This document shows, piece by piece, positions 30,092 through 37,721 of a stretch of 64,000 bases of DNA. Source of the stretch: Flavobacterium kayseriense. GTDB lineage: Bacteria > Bacteroidota > Bacteroidia > Flavobacteriales > Flavobacteriaceae. The stretch spans positions 124,001 through 188,000 of the forward strand of contig NZ_JACRUI010000004.1 of the NCBI RefSeq assembly GCF_014305095.1. Direction: 5' to 3'. Below the pieces are notes generated by a model. The model was not told the DNA's origin. It searched no databases and was given only the letters and a program-made list of their open reading frames with translations. Positions within the stretch are counted from its first letter, which is position 1. The number at the start of each line of letters is the position of its first letter. The translations under genes were made by a program, and so were the position numbers.

Positions 30092-31504
30092 ATGGAACAA
30101 AAAATAAAAATGTATGGTGCTGAATGGTGTCCAGACTGCAGAAGAACAAAAGAGCTTTTTGCAAAAAATAAAATTGATTTTGAATATATAAATATTGACA
30201 TTACTCCTGAGGCATCACAACTGGTAGAAGGTTATAATAAAGGAAAACGAATCATTCCAACCGTTTTAATCAATGATACTGCCTATAGTAATCCTCAAAA
30301 TCATGAATTAGCCCAAACATTAGGCATTAACAAGCAAGGCAAACTTGTAATGTATGGAGCCGATTGGTGTCCTGATTGCCAGCGTGCAAAACATTTTTTA
30401 CAAGACAATCAAATAAATTTTGAATTCATAGATGTTGAGACAACTGAGGGAGCGAGTGAATTTGTGATGAATGCTAATAATGGAAAAAGAATCATACCAA
30501 CCATTTTGTTCAACGACAAAGCCTATTCCAACCCAGATAACGCTACACTAACAAAGTTACTCGGTATCGATAAAGTAGCCGACACTAAAATATATGATGT
30601 ACTCATTATAGGTGGTGGTGCGGCTGGACTTACTACTGCTATATATGCACAAAGAGATCGTTTTGATAGCATCATTTTAGAAAAAACCAATATTGGAGGG
30701 AATGCATATATAACAAAAAAAATAGAGAACTATCCCGGCTTCAAAGAGGTATCTGGCCCTGATTTAATGGATCGAATGGAAAGTCAAGCCGAAACACTAG
30801 GAGCCAAAATAGAAACGGGAGAAGAAATACAAAACATAGAGAAAGCGCAAAACTTTTTTAAAGTAACAACCCCTTCCCAGGAATATCGCTCTAAATCAAT
30901 TGTTATTGCGACAGGAAGTACTTATCGCACCCTTGGCATCGATGGGGAACAAGAACTTATTGGTTCTGGAATTCATTTCTGCGCTACTTGTGATGGCGCC
31001 TTTTATCGCGACAAGGAAGTAATTGTAATTGGTGGCGGAAACAGCGCACTCGAAGAAGGAATGTTTTTAGCAGGCTTTTGCAAAAAAGTAAGTATCATTC
31101 ATCGAGGTGAGCAGTTTTCGGCAAATGAAATCTACAGTGAAAAACTAGAGACGTTCTCTAATATTGAAGTTTTTTTAAATAAAACGCCAACAGCATTTAT
31201 TGCCAACGATAGCGGAAGTTTTGAAACAATGACTTACACCGATAATGAAACTGACAAAGAGAACGAAATAAAGGCCGACGGCGTTTTTATCTTCATTGGA
31301 TTACTTCCTAATACTAAGCCTTTTGAAGGATTAATCAACCTGTCTGAAAGTGGTCACATTCTCACTAAAGGACTAAATCAAACTAGCATTCCGGGTATTT
31401 TTGCCGCAGGCGATTGTCGTTTTGGTGCTATTGCGCAAGTGGCAGCAGCTACAGGAGAAGGCGTTGTGGCAAGCTATGGGATAAGAGAATACTTGAAAAG
31501 GTAG
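30092..31504 (+). CDS. Fusion: two glutaredoxin-like domains plus thioredoxin reductase, 470 aa
   Basis: Two consecutive glutaredoxin/mycoredoxin-type domains (about 1-78 and 82-160) each with W-C-P-D-C (Cys13/Cys16 and Cys93/Cys96) and the same cis-Pro motif RIIPTVLINDTAYSNP / RIIPTILFNDKAYSNP, then a complete thioredoxin-reductase-like flavoprotein (about 166-470): IIGGGAAGLTTAIYA, redox pair C297-A-T-C300, second nucleotide motif VIGGGNSALEEG, and FAD end GIFAAGDCRFG. So electrons could pass NADPH to FAD to the CATC pair to the attached CPDC sites without a free carrier. The duplicate domains are close to one another, a recent tandem duplication. Single Grx- or Trx-TrxR fusions are known; a double CPDC one is unusual. 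Located beside the peroxiredoxin-like gene. Cytoplasmic. Confidence 0.9.
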   Translation: MEQKIKMYGAEWCPDCRRTKELFAKNKIDFEYINIDITPEASQLVEGYNKGKRIIPTVLINDTAYSNPQNHELAQTLGINKQGKLVMYGADWCPDCQRAKHFLQDNQINFEFIDVETTEGASEFVMNANNGKRIIPTILFNDKAYSNPDNATLTKLLGIDKVADTKIYDVLIIGGGAAGLTTAIYAQRDRFDSIILEKTNIGGNAYITKKIENYPGFKEVSGPDLMDRMESQAETLGAKIETGEEIQNIEKAQNFFKVTTPSQEYRSKSIVIATGSTYRTLGIDGEQELIGSGIHFCATCDGAFYRDKEVIVIGGGNSALEEGMFLAGFCKKVSIIHRGEQFSANEIYSEKLETFSNIEVFLNKTPTAFIANDSGSFETMTYTDNETDKENEIKADGVFIFIGLLPNTKPFEGLINLSESGHILTKGLNQTSIPGIFAAGDCRFGAIAQVAAATGEGVVASYGIREYLKR

Positions 31505-31648
31505 CGATATAAAAATTGGTTTTACGTAAAACTGCTTCAAAAAAAGCAACTTAAATTACCTCTAAAGTGAAAATAGAAACTATAAATTGCTTAGAAAAAC
31601 CGAAAAAAAAACTTAAAATTTGACAATAATTTAGTTTCACTATTTAAA

Positions 31649-32698
31649 ATGAGTAACTTTACTTTTATGAAAAAAAACGCTATCATACTCTCTGTGGCTC
31701 TATTAATTATTAGTAGTAGCTATGCCTTTTTTCACTTTAATAGCGCAAAGTCAATAATCCCTCGTGCTGTTAAGATAGAATACAAAGGGATGAATTTAGT
31801 TGCTCCCATCAAAGAGTTAAGAAGCGTAACACTTGAAGAGCTACAAGCTCATCACGTCAATTCTGTTTCCTTGATTCCCTACGCTTTTGTCGACATTGAA
31901 AATGCCGCTATTCGATATAATAATAAACGCCAATGGTGGGGTGAAAGGACTGAGGGGATAATAGCGAGCAATAAATTAGCGCACGATTATAAAATGAGCG
32001 TAATGCTTAAACCTCATTTATGGGTTAACCATGGCTTTTATACTGGAATTCTTGACTTTTCAAATGATGCCGAATGGGAAAAATGGGAGGCTGATTATGA
32101 GAAATACATTCTTGATTTTGCACGCTTAGCCCAATCCGAAAAGATGGAACTCTTTTGTTTTGGAACTGAACTAGGGAATTCAATCGCAAAACGTCCGCAA
32201 TACTGGTCGCAATTAATTGTAAAAATTCGTAAAATATATACTGGGAAATTAACCTATGCTGCTAACTGGGATGATTTTGATAAAGTCCCATTCTGGAATG
32301 AACTTGATTATATCGGTATCGATGCGTATTTTCCATTGTCTGATGCTGTTACTCCAACGGTAGCAGAGCTAAACAAAGCTTGGAAAGAACACATCCTAAA
32401 GATGGAAAAACTCCAAACTAAAATAAATAAAAAAATACTTTTCACCGAGTTTGGCTACCGCAATTCTGATGAAGCCGCAAAAGCACCTTGGACCGAAATC
32501 CAAACAACTATGAATAATTTGGCGCAAGCCAATGCGTACGAAGCTTTGTTTCAGACCTTAAGCAAAAAGTCATGGTTTGCAGGCGGATTTGCATGGAAAT
32601 GGTATGCTGATGAGTATCACAAACAAAAGAAAAACAATGTCGATTATACTCCGCAAGGCAAGCCTGCACTTGAAACGATTAAAAAATGGTATAAATAA
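31649..32698 (+). CDS. GH113-like glycoside hydrolase, membrane- or periplasm-targeted
   Basis: A 349-residue TIM-barrel hydrolase. An N-terminal hydrophobic leader (about 10-30) indicates export or a signal anchor. Family markers: EYKGMNLVAPIKE near 44-56, HVNSVSLIPYAF, LKPHLWV (about 120-125), GTELGN with acid/base Glu174, and TEFGY with nucleophile Glu267, which agree with GH113 (beta-1,4-mannanase-type) and GH5/clan GH-A enzymes. Two ATGs are possible (31649 and 31667); the second gives the more usual MKKN leader. It could trim a mannan made by the glycosyltransferases upstream (inference). The gene is 4 bases from the HAD hydrolase, so they are co-transcribed. Confidence 0.8.
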   Translation: MSNFTFMKKNAIILSVALLIISSSYAFFHFNSAKSIIPRAVKIEYKGMNLVAPIKELRSVTLEELQAHHVNSVSLIPYAFVDIENAAIRYNNKRQWWGERTEGIIASNKLAHDYKMSVMLKPHLWVNHGFYTGILDFSNDAEWEKWEADYEKYILDFARLAQSEKMELFCFGTELGNSIAKRPQYWSQLIVKIRKIYTGKLTYAANWDDFDKVPFWNELDYIGIDAYFPLSDAVTPTVAELNKAWKEHILKMEKLQTKINKKILFTEFGYRNSDEAAKAPWTEIQTTMNNLAQANAYEALFQTLSKKSWFAGGFAWKWYADEYHKQKKNNVDYTPQGKPALETIKKWYK

Positions 32699-32701
32699 GT
32701 A

Positions 32702-33403
32702 ATGCACACAACAATGACCCAAATAACAACTAAGCCCGTAATCATATTCGATGTAAACGAAACTTTACTCGATATGACGCCCCTAAAAAAAGCCATCAAT
32801 ACACTTTTACGGCAAGAACAAGGTTTCCGAATTTGGTTTGGAATGTTGCTGCATTACTCAACCGTATCTAACAGCATTAATGAATACCATAATTTCACGA
32901 CCATCGCAGCGGCAACACTCGATATGGCGGCCACTTCCCTGCAAGTTACTGTAACTCCTGAGGAAATAAAAGCTACTTTATCAACTATCAAATCATTGCA
33001 AACCTACCCTGATGTGATCAAGGGATTGCAATTATTGAAAGACAATGGTTTTCGATTAATAACCTTAACTAACTCTCCAGATGCTGCCTTGCAAGAGCAA
33101 CTAAAAAACTCTAAGCTCACCCACTATTTTGAGCAAGCATTAAGCATCGACACCATTGCTAAGTACAAACCAGCGCAGGAAACCTATTTATGGGCAGCCG
33201 AGAAGCTAGGGGTACAACCTCAACAAATGATTATGATCGCAGCGCATGGTTGGGACATAGCAGGCGCTGCACATGCAGGATTAGCCACAGGCTTTATCAC
33301 TCGTGAAGGACAAGCAATCTATCCTTTGTCCATTGCACCTAATTTTATAGCAGCTGATATTCTTGAGATAGCCAAACAATTAGTTGCGGCTTATCAAAGA
33401 TAA
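32702..33403 (+). CDS. HAD-IA hydrolase, haloacid dehalogenase type II-like
   Basis: A 233-residue cytoplasmic HAD protein. Motif I IIFDVNETLLDM with nucleophile Asp, motif II LITLTNSP, motif III KYKPAQETY, motif IV region MIMIAAHGWDIAGAA. The NET-LLD form of motif I and the AAHGWDI motif IV are characteristic of L-2-haloacid dehalogenase-type (HAD-IA-2) enzymes, but in Bacteroidota these often act on other phosphates or haloacids of metabolic origin. Start is ATG 32702 or the in-frame ATG at 32714 (four residues shorter). Terminal gene of the co-oriented run; the next region is the structured element at 33452. Confidence 0.82.
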   Translation: MHTTMTQITTKPVIIFDVNETLLDMTPLKKAINTLLRQEQGFRIWFGMLLHYSTVSNSINEYHNFTTIAAATLDMAATSLQVTVTPEEIKATLSTIKSLQTYPDVIKGLQLLKDNGFRLITLTNSPDAALQEQLKNSKLTHYFEQALSIDTIAKYKPAQETYLWAAEKLGVQPQQMIMIAAHGWDIAGAAHAGLATGFITREGQAIYPLSIAPNFIAADILEIAKQLVAAYQR

Positions 33404-33451
33404 TCGTTCTCATAGCTAACTAATTTACAGAAATTACAATTATATTATTTT

Positions 33452-33573
33452 GGGCGTGACCCGCTAAACCCTCATTTCATGGGTTAAGCGGGTCGGGCTA
33501 TCCGTTACAAGTCCGCAACAAGTTACGCTATCGCTACACTTGTTTGTGGGCTTTTCACTGCTATCCCTCACGC
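33452..33573. repeat. GC-rich structured intergenic element with nested stems
   Basis: Three stems are visible: an outer GCGTGA (33454-33459) with TCACGC (33568-33573), a 14-bp stem with one mismatch (33458-33471 with 33481-33494) and a bulged stem of about 15 bp (33509-33523 with 33538-33553). GC content is much higher than in its surroundings. From memory, similar intergenic elements recur in Flavobacteriaceae genomes, but only one copy is in this window and I cannot check the family. It lies after the HAD gene and could act as terminator or be a mobile palindromic unit. Confidence 0.6.
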
Positions 33574-33672
33574 AATTAAACAGTTATTATACAATCATAC
33601 AAAGATTTAAATTAATAATTGAAAGAAAATACTTTGACATTTATTTTGTGAATTAAGAAAAAACACATAAAC

Positions 33673-33703
33673 TTGAGTGAGTTTGTAGTTATAACTCACT
33701 CAA
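33673..33703 (+). other. Hairpin in the leader of a small membrane-protein gene
   Basis: Perfect 11-bp inverted repeat TTGAGTGAGTT (33673-33683) with AACTCACTCAA (33693-33703), 9-base loop, no T-run. It ends just before an ATG at 33704, whose frame stops after 16 codons, and before the frame of the small membrane protein. A leader RNA structure is possible. Confidence 0.5.
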
Positions 33704-33741
33704 ATGAAAATAGAATCGAACATATTAATTCTTGCAGTTTT

Positions 33742-33996
33742 ATGTATGATGTAGCGATAATCTTTGCAGCTGGAGCACACGAAACATATATTCCTGCAAA
33801 AGTAATTTTACCTTTTACAATGATACAAGCCAACTTAAATAATGAAATAAGTTTAATTCGGTTTATCACAACTATAATCCAAATACCAGTTTATAGTGGA
33901 ATTTTAGTGACCAAACCGAAATACAAATACTTTTTATTTGGAAGACATTTTTTGACAATTACTTTATGTTTTTATTGTAATAATGACTCATTTTGA
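33742..33996 (+). CDS. Small hypothetical membrane protein, 84 aa (possibly frameshifted at its N-terminus)
   Basis: Frame read from the ATG at 33742 with hydrophobic segments VAIIFAAGAHETYIPAKVI, RFITTIIQIPVYSGILVT and FLTITLCFYC. I do not recognise the family. A different frame from ATG 33704 reads MKIESNILILAVLCMM then stops; that peptide looks like a natural N-terminal membrane segment, so a one- or two-base frameshift near 33745 is possible. The same frame could also begin at TTG 33673 inside the hairpin. Its stop overlaps the TTG start of the next gene (33993), suggesting coupling. Low confidence that it is intact. Confidence 0.4.
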   Translation: MYDVAIIFAAGAHETYIPAKVILPFTMIQANLNNEISLIRFITTIIQIPVYSGILVTKPKYKYFLFGRHFLTITLCFYCNNDSF

Positions 33997-34325
33997 ATTT
34001 ACAAAAACTCTCTAAACTAGAAACCGAATATAAAAGTATTGCAATTAAAAGCGTACTACTTTTTGTGATTTTTTTATTACTATTTGTAATTGAGATTTTT
34101 GCTTTTTGCGGAATCTATGGCGAAAGTGCCACTGCAAGCAGAATTTCAGAAATTTGGTATGTTGAAATAATATTGGACTATTTACCCATCGTAATAATTA
34201 GTGGATATTTGATGATCCAAATATTTATAAACGTTAACGAACAGAAATATATTAAATCTAAAACTAACATAGTTACATTAGTAATTTTGATGATTTTATT
34301 CATGTTACGAAACGAAATTCAATAA
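33993..34325 (+). CDS. Small hypothetical membrane protein, about 110 aa
   Basis: Begins with TTG at 33993 overlapping the TGA of the previous frame (TTGA). Three hydrophobic segments are visible: SVLLFVIFLLLFVIEIFAFC, LDYLPIVIISGYLMIQIFI and IVTLVILMILFML. The N-terminus LQKLSKLETEYKSIAIK is amphipathic. Family not recognised. An ATG start is not available before the first helix, so either TTG is used or the 5' end is damaged. The two neighbouring small membrane proteins look like a pair. Confidence 0.5.
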   Translation: MNLQKLSKLETEYKSIAIKSVLLFVIFLLLFVIEIFAFCGIYGESATASRISEIWYVEIILDYLPIVIISGYLMIQIFINVNEQKYIKSKTNIVTLVILMILFMLRNEIQ

Positions 34326-34508
34326 CTACTATTCTGAAGATAATCGAGTGCTAATAGCTTTTTTTAAAATATTTCGGATTCTTTGGTAAAATTAGAGTTA
34401 CGTCTCGAAAAAAATTTTAACTTTAAACTGTAGCGATTTATAACGAAGGTTAAAACCTAAATATAAAATAAATATGTCTACCAAAAGGCAAATAAAACTA
34501 AAATTTGA

Positions 34509-35213
34509 ATGTTCTACACAATTAAAATACCTAAACCATGCAATGAGAAATGGGATGAAATGACTTCATCTCAAAAAGGTAAGTTTTGCTCAAAGTGTAA
34601 AAAAGAAGTTATTAATTTTCAATTTTATTCAGACCAACACCTTTTAGACAACATTAAAAAATCAGACAATATTTGTGGGCGATTTTTACCTCATCAAATC
34701 AATAAGGAACTACAACCAACAGGTCAAAATATTTTTAATCGGATTGCATTATTCTTTACCATTACATTTATTTTTCTAGCCAAACCTTCGTTCTCACAAA
34801 ACAAAAAGGACAAAATCGAAATCGTTGAAAATAGTATAAACAATTCCAAATTAAAAAATATCAAAAACGATTATGTTGAGATTAACGGAAAAGTCGTTGA
34901 GAAATCCATGGCAGAAAACAGTAAAAGTTATCCATTGCCAGGAGTAAGCATCATACAATTAGGCACAGAGAATAATGTTAATTCAGATATTAATGGAAAT
35001 TTTAAAATAAAAATTCCTTCAAAGTATTTTAACCGAAAAATAACATTAGCCTTTAGTTACATTGGCATGGAAAGAAAAGAAATAGAGGTAACCAATACAA
35101 CAAAAGAGTTAAAAGTTGAAATGAGTGCTGCAGAACAATTAATGGGTGAAGTTATAATTGTTAAAAGAAAAAAGAAAACTATTTTTAGGAGTGTTGGAAA
35201 TTTATTTAAGTAA
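34509..35213 (+). CDS. Carboxypeptidase-D-like regulatory domain protein with N-terminal Cys motif
   Basis: A 234-residue protein. N-terminal small domain (about 1-70) with IKIPKPCNEKWDEM, GKFCSKCKKEVINF and NICGRFLPHQIN, a Cys pattern frequent in Bacteroidota and probably metal binding. A membrane helix (about 77-97, RIALFFTITFIFLAKPSFS) follows, and then a CarboxypepD_reg-like beta domain (about 120-215: PGVSIIQLGTENNVNSDING, FSYIGMERKEIEV). The first domain would lie in the cytoplasm and the second in the periplasm. The same layout is known in flavobacterial proteins of unknown role. Stands alone, 183 bases after the small membrane gene. Confidence 0.75.
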   Translation: MFYTIKIPKPCNEKWDEMTSSQKGKFCSKCKKEVINFQFYSDQHLLDNIKKSDNICGRFLPHQINKELQPTGQNIFNRIALFFTITFIFLAKPSFSQNKKDKIEIVENSINNSKLKNIKNDYVEINGKVVEKSMAENSKSYPLPGVSIIQLGTENNVNSDINGNFKIKIPSKYFNRKITLAFSYIGMERKEIEVTNTTKELKVEMSAAEQLMGEVIIVKRKKKTIFRSVGNLFK

Positions 35214-35358
35214 TAAATACTAGCCTCAAATTGCAATTTTCTAAATTTAGTACTTAGCCACAATTATATTAGTATTTTCGTTGAAATCCAACTAAAAGCT
35301 ACGCGCCTAACTTTACTTACAAGTATAAACCAACTTAATAACTCATTTAAAAAAAAAT

Positions 35359-35985
35359 ATGAAAATAATAATTATCCTAATCTGTTTTACTTCCTTACTT
35401 TTTGGACAACGTAAACAAAAAGTTTTCTACAATGAAATTGGAGAAAAAGTTGAGAAACAAAAATTCACAGAAAGTATTGACCATCATAAAAATTTAGATG
35501 TATATTACGAAAATGACACCACTAAAGTAGGAATGTTAGTTACTCGTCAAAAATTTGGTCATTTAGACAAAATGACGTTTATGAACTTAAAAGAGTATTT
35601 GACTGAAATAAGCGCTAAGCGAATTGACACAACACAAAATATTGTGATAAACTATTTAACTGCTTTTCCTAAAAAAGCCGCTAATACTAAATCGAGATCA
35701 AATTGGAATATTTTAGACAACGATTACTTGGAAAATCTTCATAAAATAGCAGATATTAGTCAATTTTGGATAAATGCTCCAGAATCTGATAATTTACACT
35801 ATTATCATGCGGATAGGATTAAGTGGATTGCAGACCGAAACAATTTATTTAAGAAATTATTTTTTCCCTATGAAATAAGATACGGCAATTATATTTTGAT
35901 CAAACCAGATGGTAAATTTTATTATTATTTAGGCGAACATAGTAAAAATGATATTTTGGAAAATTCAAAAAAATATTTTAATTAA
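35359..35985 (+). CDS. Hypothetical exported protein, 208 aa
   Basis: Signal peptide MKIIIILICFTSLLFGQ; the mature part has no recognised domain. Visible: MTFMNLKEYLTEISAKRIDT, VINYLTAFPKKAAN and IRYGNYILIKPDGKFYYYLGEHS. Short basic and aromatic stretches suggest a soluble periplasmic protein. It is followed by a bidirectional terminator. Function not assigned. Confidence 0.6.
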   Translation: MKIIIILICFTSLLFGQRKQKVFYNEIGEKVEKQKFTESIDHHKNLDVYYENDTTKVGMLVTRQKFGHLDKMTFMNLKEYLTEISAKRIDTTQNIVINYLTAFPKKAANTKSRSNWNILDNDYLENLHKIADISQFWINAPESDNLHYYHADRIKWIADRNNLFKKLFFPYEIRYGNYILIKPDGKFYYYLGEHSKNDILENSKKYFN

Positions 35986-36167
35986 ATATAAAAATACAAT
36001 CTAACGGTTTGTATTGCGATTTCTACCTAGAGTTCCGTTAAAACAATCGTTTGTATCGCTTCAAAATTCCTTCATAATTTACAAGAGCAGTACTTAATCT
36101 TCTAAATACTTGTTTAGTATCATCACTTTTATGAATAAATTTTAAAAATATAACAAGAATGAAACCC

Positions 36168-36207
36168 AAAAGGGCGTTTATTTCAGATGAAACAAACGCC
36201 CTTTTTT
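36168..36207. terminator. Terminator between convergent genes
   Basis: 12-bp stem (arm AAAAGGGCGTTT, 36168-36179, pairing with 36194-36205), loop of 14 bases, T-run on the plus strand and a shorter A-run before it. It lies between the plus-strand hypothetical gene and the minus-strand msrB stop at 36227 and probably works mainly for the plus strand. Confidence 0.82.
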
Positions 36208-36226
36208 CGAATAATTAACCAAATTA

Positions 36227-36772
36227 TTACTTTGCTTCTTCGAATGTCAATGAAGCGGAGTTCATGCAATAACGTAGTCCTGTAGGATTAGGTCCGTCAT
36301 CAAAAAGATGTCCTAAATGTCCTTCGCAACGCGCGCATACGATCTCTCCTCGAACCATTCCTGCACTTTTATCTACTACTTCTTTTACTCTGCTCATGTC
36401 TAAAACATCATAAAAACTAGGCCATCCTGTGCCTGAATCAAATTTAGTTTTTGATGTAAATAAAGGCAAATTACATCCTGCGCAGTAGTATGTTCCTTTT
36501 TTATGATTGTCATGATATTCATTCTGAAAAGGGCGCTCTGTCCCTTTTTCACGTAAAATATAATATTGATTAGGAGTTAGCTCCTTTTTCCATTGCTCAT
36601 CGGTTTTAACTACTTTTTTCAAAATAGTGTCTGATAATGATAAAGTAGACTGCTCCACTTGTATTTCTTTCCCTGTCTCGGCTACTTCTTTTTTCCCCTT
36701 ACTAGCTTGTAAACAAGCAATAAAACTAAAGGAGATTAATATAGTAGCAATAAATTGATGGTATCTTTTCAT
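36227..36772 (-). CDS. msrB: Peptide-methionine (R)-S-oxide reductase, lipoprotein form
   Basis: Reduces methionine-R-sulfoxide in proteins. A 181-residue protein with an N-terminal leader [20 protein letters not shown] (possible lipidation at Cys20), then the MsrB domain: zinc ligands Cys97/Cys100 and Cys146/Cys149, [21 protein letters not shown] and RYCMNSASL with catalytic Cys169. The resolving Cys at the usual position is not evident, so the enzyme may depend on an external thiol. It starts four bases after the msrA stop on the same strand, so msrA-msrB is an operon for envelope methionine repair. The reductant may be a periplasmic thioredoxin-like protein. Confidence 0.93.
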   Translation of the reverse strand: MKRYHQFIATILISFSFIACLQASKGKKEVAETGKEIQVEQSTLSLSDTILKKVVKTDEQWKKELTPNQYYILREKGTERPFQNEYHDNHKKGTYYCAGCNLPLFTSKTKFDSGTGWPSFYDVLDMSRVKEVVDKSAGMVRGEIVCARCEGHLGHLFDDGPNPTGLRYCMNSASLTFEEAK

Positions 36773-36776
36773 GATT

Positions 36777-37406
36777 TTAATTATTTGGTTTTAATTTACC
36801 TTTGTAAGCAGCTTTGAACTTGTTATATCTAGGTACTGAAACTCCTTTAACGTATGGCTGATTAGGATTAGTTTTAACGTAATCTTGATGATAGTCTTCT
36901 GCCTCATAAAAATCAACAACAGGCTTCACCTCTGTAACTATTGGATTAGCAAATACTTTCTTAGCAGTCAAATCCTTAATTTTGTCTTCAATAATTTTTT
37001 TCTCAGCTGGAGTTTTATAAAAAGCAATCGAGCGATAAGATGATCCACGATCTGGCCCTTGCTGATTAGGTGTTGTCGGGTCTTGCGATGCAAAAAACAC
37101 ATTCACCAACTCTTTATACGAAATTACCTTTGGATCGTAAAAAACAGCGATCGATTCAGCGTGACCCGTTCTATTAGAACCTACTTGTTCATAGCTAGGA
37201 TTTTTAGTTGATCCTCCACTGTATCCAGATATTGCTTCGTTTACGCCTACAACGGCTTCAAAAACATGCTCTGTACACCAGAAACATCCTGATGCAAAAA
37301 CAGCAACAGCTTGTCCGTTTTTAGGCTCAAGAGATAATTTTTTTGTTTGTGCATTAGTGCAGCTTATCACTGTGAAAAACACAAATAAGTAACTTAGTAT
37401 TTTCAT
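36777..37406 (-). CDS. msrA: Peptide-methionine (S)-S-oxide reductase, lipoprotein form
   Basis: Reduces methionine-S-sulfoxide. A 209-residue protein with lipoprotein leader [16 protein letters not shown] (Cys16), then MsrA domain with [13 protein letters not shown] and catalytic Cys41, [27 protein letters not shown] and the C-terminal [15 protein letters not shown]. First gene of the operon with msrB. The leader places both reductases in the periplasm, where proteins are exposed to oxidants, in keeping with the many redox genes upstream in the window. Identity is sure; export is inferred from the leader. Confidence 0.94.
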   Translation of the reverse strand: MKILSYLFVFFTVISCTNAQTKKLSLEPKNGQAVAVFASGCFWCTEHVFEAVVGVNEAISGYSGGSTKNPSYEQVGSNRTGHAESIAVFYDPKVISYKELVNVFFASQDPTTPNQQGPDRGSSYRSIAFYKTPAEKKIIEDKIKDLTAKKVFANPIVTEVKPVVDFYEAEDYHQDYVKTNPNQPYVKGVSVPRYNKFKAAYKGKLKPNN

Positions 37407-37721
37407 TTTATACTGTTTAAAGATTGAATATTATTATAAGTAATTGATTATGAGTAGATAACGTTTTCGGTCAATTTACTCCGCTCAATTAGGTATCTTT
37501 TGTAATTTACGACATATTTACAGTCTTGGTTTTCAAACAATTGCTAAAGTTTTGTTAGTTTTAACACATACTGTTTCTATTATCTTTCCTTTTAACCGCT
37601 AATCGTGCTGCTATTGTTACTTTTAGCTTACATGTGAGAAGTCGCTTTATCTCAAATATAGAAATTGGAAAAGTGTACTACTAAATAAGTAATAACCGAT
37701 CTAAAAACCACAGTGGGAAGT
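37407..37721. other. Intergenic region upstream of msrA
   Basis: 315 bases without a gene on either strand. AT-rich; should hold the msrA promoter and the end of the exonuclease gene transcript. I see no clear hairpin or consensus. Confidence 0.45.

Noticed and set aside
31517..31530. Short palindrome GTTTTACGTAAAAC after the Grx-TrxR gene
   Set aside because: No T-run and too short in AT-rich DNA to call a terminator or operator.
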